Shown in pieces: positions 1-7,680 of a stretch of 25,123 nucleotides of DNA. Both the position numbers and the translations under genes were made by a program. Location of the stretch: assembly GCA_025869455.1 (NCBI GenBank), contig JAOZVT010001189.1, positions 1-25,123 on the forward strand. The letters are read 5' to 3'. The notes beneath the pieces are model-generated. The model saw nothing but the letters and a program-made list of their open reading frames with translations, was not told where the DNA came from and searched no databases. Position 1 is the first letter of the stretch, and the number at the start of each line of letters is the position of its first letter. This DNA comes from Prosthecobacter sp. (lineage in GTDB: Bacteria; Verrucomicrobiota; Verrucomicrobiia; Verrucomicrobiales; Verrucomicrobiaceae).

Positions 1-51
1 GGTCTGAGTCAGAAAGACATTCTGAAGAAGCGACTGGAAGCCATGCGTTAA
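1..51 (+). CDS. C-terminal tail of an unidentified protein (partial)
   Basis: An open frame enters from the left edge and ends at TAA 49-51, giving a basic, helical-looking tail that reads GLSQKDILKKRLEAMR. It lies 45 bp upstream of the alpha/beta hydrolase on the same strand, so the two could be co-transcribed. There is too little sequence to name a family. The call rests on an uninterrupted frame that stops just before the next gene, which could occur by chance over only 16 codons. Confidence 0.5.
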   Translation, partial: GLSQKDILKKRLEAMR

Positions 52-96
52 AGTATCTGTGGAGGCTAACGAGGCACCTTTAGTCTAGCGAGCCCC

Positions 97-981
97 ATGA
101 AAATCTATCTCTTCTCAGCGGTCCTGGGTATCTGGCTTTTGCTCACCACCCAGGGGGCTGCGTTCCAGTCTGACCAGCTCTCCATCCAAGTGGAGGGCAA
201 CGGGCCGGACGTCATGTTGATCCACGGTTTCGCATGCTCCCCAGAGATATGGTCAGGGATAGTTGAAAAACTCCAATCGCGATTTCGGCTTCATGTCGTC
301 AGGATGGCGGGTTTCGCAGGGACCCCTGCTCCTGAGCCTATACCCAGTAGCTGTCTGGATACCCTACGGGATGAACTCCTGCGCTATATCCGAGAGGAAA
401 AGCTCAATAGGCCTGTTCTCATCGGTCACTCCATGGGTGGACTGGCTGTCATGATGATGGCAGGTAAAGAGGCAAGCCTCATGAGTAAAGTGGTCGTCAT
501 TGACGCCCTGCCCTTCTTTAGCTTGAACTTCAATCCGCAGGCGAACTCGGAACAAATAAAGCCTCAGGCCAAAGCGATCCAGAAATACATGTCCACCATG
601 TCTGATGCCCTGATCAAAGTGCAGGCCAGTTCCGTCATTGGAACCTTCACCAAAGGCCAAGACAAAAAAGACCTGCTCCTCAAATGGTCCATGGACTCTG
701 ACCGAAAAATCTACGCCCAATATCTGGCTGAACTCATTGCCTATGATACCAGACCCGAGCTGAAAGCCATCACCTGTCCGCTAACGGTCATCTACGCCTT
801 CGATCAAACGATGCCGATCTCCGAAGCATCCTTGAAGGAACGTTACGTCAGTGCCTACGCAGGTCTAAAAGGCACCCAACTCACACAGATCAACGATAGC
901 CTCCACTGCATCATGTGGGATCAACCGGAGGCACTGCTCAAGACCCTTGAGGATGTTTTATCTCAACCAATAGCTAATTGA
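97..981 (+). CDS. Alpha/beta-fold hydrolase, exported or membrane-anchored
   Basis: This is a 294-residue serine hydrolase of the alpha/beta superfamily. Residues 1-23 form a hydrophobic N-terminus that looks like a signal peptide or anchor, so the enzyme probably acts in the periplasm or envelope. The oxyanion-hole strand ends in IHGFA (42-46). The nucleophile elbow is GHSMGG with Ser112. Asp236 in the YAFDQ strand and His270 in SLHCIMWDQP complete a believable catalytic triad, with spacing usual for the family. The substrate cannot be read from sequence; esterases, lipases and C-C hydrolases share this layout. The ATG at 97 is chosen because it begins the signal-like segment. The gene ends 21 bp from the convergent regulator gene, and no clear terminator is visible between them. 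Confidence 0.88.
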   Translation: MKIYLFSAVLGIWLLLTTQGAAFQSDQLSIQVEGNGPDVMLIHGFACSPEIWSGIVEKLQSRFRLHVVRMAGFAGTPAPEPIPSSCLDTLRDELLRYIREEKLNRPVLIGHSMGGLAVMMMAGKEASLMSKVVVIDALPFFSLNFNPQANSEQIKPQAKAIQKYMSTMSDALIKVQASSVIGTFTKGQDKKDLLLKWSMDSDRKIYAQYLAELIAYDTRPELKAITCPLTVIYAFDQTMPISEASLKERYVSAYAGLKGTQLTQINDSLHCIMWDQPEALLKTLEDVLSQPIAN

Positions 982-1002
982 TAGAAGCCGATGCGGGGTC
1001 AG

Positions 1003-2463
1003 CTACTTCCCGGCAGGCATACGGCGATAAATCCGGCTACGGTTCACATTCAATAGACGGGCGGCTTCGGTCACGTTGCCGCCCGTTTGTTCTAGGGCTC
1101 GCTGTATCAAAGTATGTTCGGCTGCCTCAAGATTCATGGGCATATTGTCCAGAGCTTCACGCTGCGTCTGTTTTCCCCCGCTGGCTGGCGATTGAACCGC
1201 CATATCAAATAGCTGCAAGTGCTCTCGCTTCACTGTTTTCCCGCCGCTCAAAATAAGCGCACGCTCCATGGCGTTCTTCAACTCCCGCACGTTGCCAGGA
1301 AAGGGATGCTGTGTGAGCATGTTCAAAGCTGAGTCATCTAAGGATGGCGCAGGCATGCCCATTTCTGCGGCAAAGACTTTGAGGAAATACTCCGCCAATG
1401 GAGGCAAATCCTCCGCACGTTCACGCAAGGGTGCCGTCTCTACTGTGTAACGAGCCAGCCGATAGTAGAGGTCTTGGCGAAAATCACCCGTCATGATCTT
1501 GGCCGAAAGATCTGCGTTGGTGGCACTAAGAACGCGCACATCCACACGGTGAGATTTAGTGGCCCCAACGGGAGTCACTTCGCCATCTTCTAAGACGCGT
1601 AACAATTTGGCTTGAAGCGCCGCCGGCATGTCGCCGATTTCATCCAGAAATAAGGTGCCTCCATCCGCAAGTTCGAAGTAGCCTTTACGATCTGCGGTAG
1701 CCCCGGTGAAGGCTCCTTTCACATGCCCAAAGAATAATGATTCCAATAAATCTGCGGGAACAGCCACGCAATTAACCGGGATGAATGGAGCCTCAGCACG
1801 CGGGCTGTGGAAGTGTAAAGCCCGTGCGACAAGCTCTTTACCCGTGCCGCTTTCCCCAGTGATCAAGACGCTCGTTTTGGCAAACTGACGTAGCCTTTCA
1901 ATATCGGCAAGAATCCGTTTCATGTGGGCACTGCTACCCACAAATCCAGCCAACCCCCAACGCTCCGCTTCTCGGGAAGCTAGGGTGGACAGCCGCTGTT
2001 TGGCTTTATCTCGGGAGGTTTCTGCCTCTTGCCGACGTTTGACTTCAGCCTCAAGCTCTTGATTACGCTGCTGAAGTTCCCTTGTGAGGCGACTGATTTT
2101 TAGGTGTGTGGCGACACGGGTAACGACTTCTTCAGGCTGAAACGGTTTGACGATGTAATCCACGGCCCCCATGCGAAAGCCATTTAGTACACTGGCAGTC
2201 TCATTGCGGCTGGTGATAAAAATGACAGGAATGTCCCGCGTAATTTCCTCCGTCTTTAGGGTGCGGCATACATGAAATCCATCATGCCCCGGCATCATGA
2301 CATCCAGTAAAATGAGGTCTGGTTTCGCGCGCTCAGCCAGTTTCAGGGCATCCTTACCGCTGGATACAGCCAGAATTTCATAGCCCTCAGGCTCCAGCAC
2401 ATGACTGAGCAGTGATAGGCTGGCTGAGGTGTCATCAGCAATAAGGATGCGGGCACGAGTCAT
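1003..2463 (-). CDS. Sigma-54-dependent response regulator (REC-AAA+-Fis HTH)
   Basis: This is a 486-residue NtrC-type activator. The receiver domain (about 5-118) has the acidic pair D10/D11, the phospho-acceptor Asp54 in LLDVMMPG, and Lys106 in VKPF. A charged coiled-coil linker spans about 120-165. The AAA+ domain carries Walker A GESGTGKE (203-210), the sigma-54 contact loop GAFTGA (250-255), Walker B LFLDEIGD (271-278) and a FRQDLYYRL arginine-finger region (328-336). A Fis-type helix-turn-helix closes the protein (about 462-482). The intact GAFTGA loop predicts direct activation of RpoN polymerase. Its start overlaps the stop of the hybrid kinase by four bases (ATGA), so the two are probably translationally coupled and form a cognate pair. 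Its targets are unknown; a sigma-54-like promoter lies at 14744-14759. Confidence 0.95.
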   Translation of the reverse strand: MTRARILIADDTSASLSLLSHVLEPEGYEILAVSSGKDALKLAERAKPDLILLDVMMPGHDGFHVCRTLKTEEITRDIPVIFITSRNETASVLNGFRMGAVDYIVKPFQPEEVVTRVATHLKISRLTRELQQRNQELEAEVKRRQEAETSRDKAKQRLSTLASREAERWGLAGFVGSSAHMKRILADIERLRQFAKTSVLITGESGTGKELVARALHFHSPRAEAPFIPVNCVAVPADLLESLFFGHVKGAFTGATADRKGYFELADGGTLFLDEIGDMPAALQAKLLRVLEDGEVTPVGATKSHRVDVRVLSATNADLSAKIMTGDFRQDLYYRLARYTVETAPLRERAEDLPPLAEYFLKVFAAEMGMPAPSLDDSALNMLTQHPFPGNVRELKNAMERALILSGGKTVKREHLQLFDMAVQSPASGGKQTQREALDNMPMNLEAAEHTLIQRALEQTGGNVTEAARLLNVNRSRIYRRMPAGK

Positions 2464-4928
2464 GAGGTCGGAATTTGTGCAATGATTCGCTGAATGGTTT
2501 TCATGTCATAGCTAGCCAAAAAACCGCGCAGATGTTGTGCCAGCCGCTGCCCCGCAGTGCCGAGTTGTTCCAATTCGGACAAACAACTTTTGAGAACCGT
2601 CGCGCTATGCAACTCAGCCGCCATGGTCAACCGTGTGGATAAATCCTCAGGAAGAACGATCTGGCTTAGGTCAATGGAATCCCGCAGGTCAGGGCTTAGC
2701 GGGTCATCTTTGTATTCAAATTCCACGCCTAACAAATGACGCAAACAGCCATAAATTCGCTCGGCGCGAAATGGCTTGGCAACAAAATCATCACAACCCG
2801 CTTTCAGACAAAGCTCCCGTTCATGAGCTAAAGCAGAGGCCGAGGTCGCTACAATCTTGATATCGCCAGCATCGAAATCTTCTAAGATGCGACGCGTCGC
2901 TTCCAATCCATCAAATTTGGGCATTCGGATGTCCATGAAGACGATTTGGGGACGGGAGACACGCACCACTTCCACGGCTTGACGACCATGCTCGGCCAGC
3001 ACCACTTCACACCCTATCAGTGTGAGCATGGATGCTAACACTTCGCGATTTTCACGAATGTCATCCACGACGAGCGCACGGACGCTATAACCCTGAGCCA
3101 GCCGCACTAATTCACGAACCGTGGCACGCGACACCCCATGATCAGAGGATGCTGGGAGCGCCAATTCCACATGAAAGCAGGAACCTTTTCCGACCTCAGA
3201 ATGAACACCAATCTGCCCTCCAAGAATCTCTAACTGACGGCGTGCGATAGCTAATCCCAAACCTGTCCCGCCACGCGATCCCGTCTCTTGCTGGAAGGGA
3301 TCAAAGATGCGCTGGATGGCTTCTGTGGGAATGCCTATGCCAGTGTCTTCCACCTCAAAACGCCAGCCATCTCCATCCAGCAGTCTAACTCTCAGTGTAA
3401 CACGCCCTTTTGCCGTGAATTTGACGGCATTGCCCAATAGATTGATCAACACCTGACGTAGTTTCCCTTCATCTCCCTGCACTGCCACGGTGTTTTCCAA
3501 ACTAGGTGCTTCTATGCGAAAGCCGATCTGTTTTTCCTCGCACGGATGCTGAAACATGGCACCCAATTCACGAACTAAGGCGGAAAGGTCAAAATTAGTT
3601 TTTTCCACCTCCATACGACCAGCATCAATCTTGGAAAGATCCAGAATCTCCTGAATCAAGTGAAGGAGATGGTCACCACTGTTTAAGATGGTAGCGACGG
3701 CATCTCGATGGAAACGAGGCATGGCACTGTCACGCGCTAAAATCTGCGCATAACCCAAAATGGCATTCATTGGCGTGCGAATTTCATGACTCATATTCGC
3801 CAGAAATTCTGATTTGGCGCGGCTGGCTGCTTCTGCCGCCGCCTCCGCCAGCTTGCGCACCCCCACCTCCGCCAGCAACTCCCGCTGTGCCCTTTTCACC
3901 TCCGCCGTCTGCGTGGCGCTTTTCCACAGATAACCGGAAAGCATCAGACTCATCACCATGCCGCCGCTCAAGGTGATCCATGGCATGGAGTCTGACCGCA
4001 GCCGCAGAAAGTCCCGCGTCGGCTCAAACAGCAATGTCCACCGCCGCCCCGCCACATCGACACTCGTCGTCCATGCCGGATATCCTTCCAGTCGGTCGCC
4101 GGCCTGATGATACAGCATAGATCCGTCCGCATGATCCTGCAAGGTCAGCGCCACCCCGCTCTCCCGCGCATCCGCCAAAGAGAGATCAATCATGTCTCCA
4201 ATACGGAAGACCGCCGTCGCAAACCCCGCCAGCGATTCCCGCCGCTCCTCCAGCGTTCCCGCCGCTCCTGCATACAGCGGCTCAAAGACCACAAAGCCCC
4301 TCTGCGAACCCTGCTCCTGCGCCAGCCGGATCGGCGCGGTGGCCTGCGCTCCACCCGTGTCCCGCGCCAGTTCCAGTGCCTCCCGCCGCCTCGGCTCCGC
4401 CTTCACATTGAAGCCCAGCGCGGGCGCATTCTTTTTCAGGCTCTCCAGGTAAAACACCGGGAAGTATTCATCCTCTAACTGCGCCGTCACGATCTCCCCT
4501 TCTGCCTTTTCTTCTGTAAAATGAAAATCCTCAAAACCCTCCGCCCTGGCCCTCGCCTCCCAGGCCGCCCTGTCAGAGCCCGGCACCCGAGGGTCCCAGG
4601 CCAGGGCCTGAAGCTCCGGCTGGCGAGTGAGAAAACTGCCCACAAAACTGCCAAACTCCGCCCGGCTCACCTCCGCCTGCGTCTCGAAAAAGGCCACGAT
4701 GCTGTGCAGCACCTCCATGGACCGCAGTATCTGCCCCCGGATCACCTCCGTCCGGTCCTTAGCCAGCCGCCGCACCTCATCCTGCCGGTCATCCTCCCGT
4801 TCCTCCAGCAGCATGGCAGTCAGCAGCAGGGACACAGCCACCCCCAGCACCAGGGCCAAAATGGCTGGTGCTCTGACAGAAGAGTCTGGTTCTGGCATGG
4901 ATGATTGGAGTGCCACCCGTTTAAGCAC
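2460..4928 (-). CDS. CHASE-domain hybrid sensor histidine kinase
   Basis: This is an 822-residue membrane sensor kinase. TM1 lies at about 18-40, then an extracytoplasmic CHASE domain (roughly 80-290, with RQPELQALAWDPRV and FVVFEPLYA), then TM2 at about 318-338 and a short coil. HisKA follows with NMSHEIRTPMN (His381), then HATPase_c with NLLGNAVKFT, DTGIGIP and GTGLGLAI. A receiver domain carries Asp666 in FMDIRMP. The last 80 residues are helical, resembling a degenerate HPt-like tail, but I see no clear HPt histidine motif. CHASE domains sense small external ligands; the ligand here is unknown. The start used is GTG; an ATG ten codons later is an alternative. The gene begins about 46 bp after the TolC-type gene and overlaps the regulator. 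Codon choice and GC change sharply near base 3820, just before HisKA. Confidence 0.93.
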   Translation of the reverse strand: MLKRVALQSSMPEPDSSVRAPAILALVLGVAVSLLLTAMLLEEREDDRQDEVRRLAKDRTEVIRGQILRSMEVLHSIVAFFETQAEVSRAEFGSFVGSFLTRQPELQALAWDPRVPGSDRAAWEARARAEGFEDFHFTEEKAEGEIVTAQLEDEYFPVFYLESLKKNAPALGFNVKAEPRRREALELARDTGGAQATAPIRLAQEQGSQRGFVVFEPLYAGAAGTLEERRESLAGFATAVFRIGDMIDLSLADARESGVALTLQDHADGSMLYHQAGDRLEGYPAWTTSVDVAGRRWTLLFEPTRDFLRLRSDSMPWITLSGGMVMSLMLSGYLWKSATQTAEVKRAQRELLAEVGVRKLAEAAAEAASRAKSEFLANMSHEIRTPMNAILGYAQILARDSAMPRFHRDAVATILNSGDHLLHLIQEILDLSKIDAGRMEVEKTNFDLSALVRELGAMFQHPCEEKQIGFRIEAPSLENTVAVQGDEGKLRQVLINLLGNAVKFTAKGRVTLRVRLLDGDGWRFEVEDTGIGIPTEAIQRIFDPFQQETGSRGGTGLGLAIARRQLEILGGQIGVHSEVGKGSCFHVELALPASSDHGVSRATVRELVRLAQGYSVRALVVDDIRENREVLASMLTLIGCEVVLAEHGRQAVEVVRVSRPQIVFMDIRMPKFDGLEATRRILEDFDAGDIKIVATSASALAHERELCLKAGCDDFVAKPFRAERIYGCLRHLLGVEFEYKDDPLSPDLRDSIDLSQIVLPEDLSTRLTMAAELHSATVLKSCLSELEQLGTAGQRLAQHLRGFLASYDMKTIQRIIAQIPTS

Positions 4929-4974
4929 CCATCATGCCATCCCGCCCAGATCATGACAGTCCGCTAATCCACCC

Positions 4975-6384
4975 CTACCTCGCCAAACTCGAAGGCGCAT
5001 CCGCAGCCGTGGCGGCGCGAAAGTTTGCCAAGGCGCGGAAGTATTCTGCCTGCGCTTCCACCTCCAGGACTTTGGCTTCAAAGGTGGCCTGCTCGCGGAT
5101 TTGCAGCGCCAGCAGATCCGTCGCTCCCTGTTTCAAACGTTCGTTTTCTGCCGCTTCGAGTTGCTGGGACAGATCCATGTTCTTGCGGGTTTGCAACAGG
5201 GCATCAAAAGCTGCAATGATCGCGCTGTGGCTGTCGCGCACATCGGCAGCGATGCGGTCGCGGGCGAACTGCTTGTCATTCATCAGCCGCTGGATCAGCG
5301 CCTCGGCCACTTCCATCCGGCCTCTGGCCTCCCGGCGCTGCAATGGCATCTTGAATTCGATCTTCGCCTCGATCTCCGTCCGCTCCAGGTCCTTCGGCAG
5401 ATTGCCACCGGTCGCCTGGTTCGCCTCGACGCCGACGTCCACATTGGGCAGCATGTTGTTTTTGGCGAGCTGGAGGTCGATCTCATTCTTCTCAATCGTC
5501 AGCTCGATCCGGCGGATTTCTGGCCTAAAAATGGCCGCGCGCGCAATGGCGGCGGTGACCTGGCTTTCCTCCGGCCGGGGATGGGGAGGGAAGGCAGAGG
5601 GCACACGCTCACGCGGGCTGATGACTGGCTCCGCCAACTCGCGGGAGCGGTGGAAAAGGGACAGCTCAATGGCCACAGCCTGAAACCGCCGAAGGGCCTG
5701 CACAACGGCGATCTCCCGGCTGACGACGAGACGCTGGTTGTCGATCTGCACAATCGGCGCGGAGGCACCGCGCTTCACCTGCTCGGCGATGGCGGAATCC
5801 CGGTCCTTGGCAATGCGCAGCAGTTCCTCCGTCAGTCTCAGTCGCTGGCCGGCGGCCACCCAGTTGTAATACGAAAGGGTGGCTGCGCGGATGAAGTCCA
5901 GATACTGCCGGAGGATGATCGGATCCGCCAGTTCCTGGTCGATCTGCGACTGCCAGAAGGCCGCGCGTCGGCGGTCAATGGAGCCGTCACGCAGCAAAGG
6001 CAGACGGAAGCCCAGCACCGCCTCACCGTCGGAATCGGTGCGGTCCTTGTTATAGTTAGGCAGGAAGCCGCTGCTCAGCCGGTAGCCTCCATACACATTG
6101 CCACCCCAGAAGGGCAGCGGCTGGTCCAGCACCGCATAACCCGTCTGCCCGTCATAATAACCCGCAGGCTTAAACGCCCCGCCGACATTCAGATTGAGAT
6201 CAAAGGCACCCAGCGCCTGCCGCGCGCGGCCATTGGCAATGTCCTGCTCGATCAGCGCCGCCAAAAATGGCGGATACTGCGTCTGCACACTGGCCAGCAC
6301 CTCCTCCAGCAGCAGCGGCTTATCCGCCACTGATACCCGTGGAAGCAGCAGACACAAAAGCATGGCAAAGAAGGCGGTCTTCAT
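4975..6384 (-). CDS. TolC-family outer membrane efflux protein
   Basis: This 469-residue protein has a clean signal peptide (1-20, ending SVA before DKPLLLEEVL). The length is typical for TolC/OprM-type channels. The body has long amphipathic helices and the internal repeat logic of the family: two similar halves, with an Arg/Glu-rich segment EIRRIELTIEKNEIDLQLAKNN in the middle and a second long helical stretch (EAAENERLKQGATDLLALQIRE) near the end. It should form the trimeric outer membrane duct for the adaptor and ABC protein encoded upstream. Its start overlaps the adaptor stop by ATGA (6381-6384), supporting co-translation. The substrate is unknown. It belongs to the GC-rich block of the window. 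Confidence 0.9.
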   Translation of the reverse strand: MKTAFFAMLLCLLLPRVSVADKPLLLEEVLASVQTQYPPFLAALIEQDIANGRARQALGAFDLNLNVGGAFKPAGYYDGQTGYAVLDQPLPFWGGNVYGGYRLSSGFLPNYNKDRTDSDGEAVLGFRLPLLRDGSIDRRRAAFWQSQIDQELADPIILRQYLDFIRAATLSYYNWVAAGQRLRLTEELLRIAKDRDSAIAEQVKRGASAPIVQIDNQRLVVSREIAVVQALRRFQAVAIELSLFHRSRELAEPVISPRERVPSAFPPHPRPEESQVTAAIARAAIFRPEIRRIELTIEKNEIDLQLAKNNMLPNVDVGVEANQATGGNLPKDLERTEIEAKIEFKMPLQRREARGRMEVAEALIQRLMNDKQFARDRIAADVRDSHSAIIAAFDALLQTRKNMDLSQQLEAAENERLKQGATDLLALQIREQATFEAKVLEVEAQAEYFRALANFRAATAADAPSSLAR

Positions 6385-7667
6385 TTTTGAGTGGGGTCAA
6401 GTTTGCCATCGGCATTGGAAATCATGGGCGGGAAGCCGTTGATCTGACGCCACAGTTCAAACCACAGCGGCACCTCGTTCAGCATCACCCAGGCGTTCGC
6501 GCGCACGCCCTGGCGCAGCCACCGGTCCTTGTCCGGCCAGCCCACCTTCACCGGGCCCTGGCCATCCCCCCGGTCCACCACATCATCCGATGGACCCACG
6601 ACGACACGGAAGCGGCCCATGCCGTCATCCGTGGCATCCACAAAGACCACCTCACCACCAAAGGTGCCCACGGCCAGTTGCGGCCAGCCGATCATCTGCA
6701 CCGCCGGCCAGCCTTCAAAGGCCAGGCGCACCTCGCTTCCAGGGATGACTTTGCCGTTCTCCTCCGTGCGGGCATGGATGAGCGGCATGTCGTTGCCATT
6801 CACCCAGATCTCGACAAATCGGCTGTCTGTCTCCGGAATGATCACGCAGATCAATGAACCCGGCCGCAGATAGGTGCCGTCCGTGGCCGCCACCTGTAGG
6901 ACGATGCCGTCACGCGGCACCTCCACAATCTGCCTCAGCGTCTGGTTGATCTGCACATCAATGACGGAGAGATCGCGCTCTGCCGAGGCCACATCCCCGT
7001 GGGCGGAGCCTTTCTGCGCATGGATGGAGGCGATTGTGGCATCAAAGTCATTGCTGGTCCGGTTCAGCGCCGCCTGAGCGGACTTCAGGTCGGCGGAGGT
7101 GGAATCCCGCTGCAAAGTGGCCAGCTCATGCTCCCGTTGCGAGGTCAGGCCTTTTTCAAACAGCGCGTGGGTGCGTGTGTAGTTCAGCATGGACGTTTCC
7201 GCCCCAATCTTGGCAGCCGCCACCCGCTGCTCAGCCCCGTCAATGGCCTGCGCTTTCGCCAACTCCTGCTGCGTGATCTGTGCGATGAGGGATTCCACCC
7301 GCCCCAGCGCAAAGCTGCGTCGGCTTTCAATCGCCTCCCGTTGGGCTTTCAGGTTGGCGATCAGGTTCGGGTCATTGTCTTGGATCTCGATGATGAGATC
7401 TCCCTTCTTCACACGCTGGCCTTCCACCACATGGAGATGCTTCACCCGCCCGGATACCTGGGCCTCCACATTGATGCGGCGGTCCAGGGGGTTGAAGGCG
7501 ATGACCCTTCCGGTGCCCGATACAAACTGCCGCCACGGCAGGAAAAAGCAGCCAAGGAGAAACAGGATGAACGCCAGCACCAGCAGGCGGCTGAAGAGAC
7601 GCGTGTAACGTGTGGAGCCTGCCAGGGAGAGCGCCGGAAGTTGCGGAGAGAGGGCAAAGTCAGTCAT
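6381..7667 (-). CDS. HlyD-family membrane fusion (periplasmic adaptor) protein
   Basis: This is a 428-residue adaptor with one N-terminal membrane anchor (about 27-45). A split biotinyl/lipoyl-like domain follows: the first half around 66-98 (NVEAQVSGRVKHLHVVEG, then VKKGDLI), a coiled-coil hairpin of about 150 residues, and the second half with VPRDGIVLQVAATDGTYLRPGS. A beta-barrel/membrane-proximal part ends the protein. This is the standard type I secretion/efflux adaptor that bridges an inner membrane transporter and a TolC channel. The start is 13 bp after the ABC stop, and its own stop overlaps the TolC-type start. No strong Shine-Dalgarno is visible, so coupling to the upstream gene is likely. 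The cargo is unknown. Confidence 0.92.
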   Translation of the reverse strand: MTDFALSPQLPALSLAGSTRYTRLFSRLLVLAFILFLLGCFFLPWRQFVSGTGRVIAFNPLDRRINVEAQVSGRVKHLHVVEGQRVKKGDLIIEIQDNDPNLIANLKAQREAIESRRSFALGRVESLIAQITQQELAKAQAIDGAEQRVAAAKIGAETSMLNYTRTHALFEKGLTSQREHELATLQRDSTSADLKSAQAALNRTSNDFDATIASIHAQKGSAHGDVASAERDLSVIDVQINQTLRQIVEVPRDGIVLQVAATDGTYLRPGSLICVIIPETDSRFVEIWVNGNDMPLIHARTEENGKVIPGSEVRLAFEGWPAVQMIGWPQLAVGTFGGEVVFVDATDDGMGRFRVVVGPSDDVVDRGDGQGPVKVGWPDKDRWLRQGVRANAWVMLNEVPLWFELWRQINGFPPMISNADGKLDPTQK

Positions 7668-7680
7668 GTCAGGAAGGGGA

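Noticed and set aside
982..1002. Terminator between the hydrolase and the convergent regulator
   Set aside because: Only a 5-bp TAGCT/AGCTA pair with a long loop is visible, and it extends into coding sequence.
3770..3981. Proline-rich or glycine-rich frames around the kinase linker
   Set aside because: They are shadow frames caused by the Ala/Glu-rich coil of the kinase.
5101..6333. A 410-codon plus-strand open frame opposite the TolC-type gene
   Set aside because: It is antisense to a well-supported gene, has no recognisable motifs, and is expected from high GC content.
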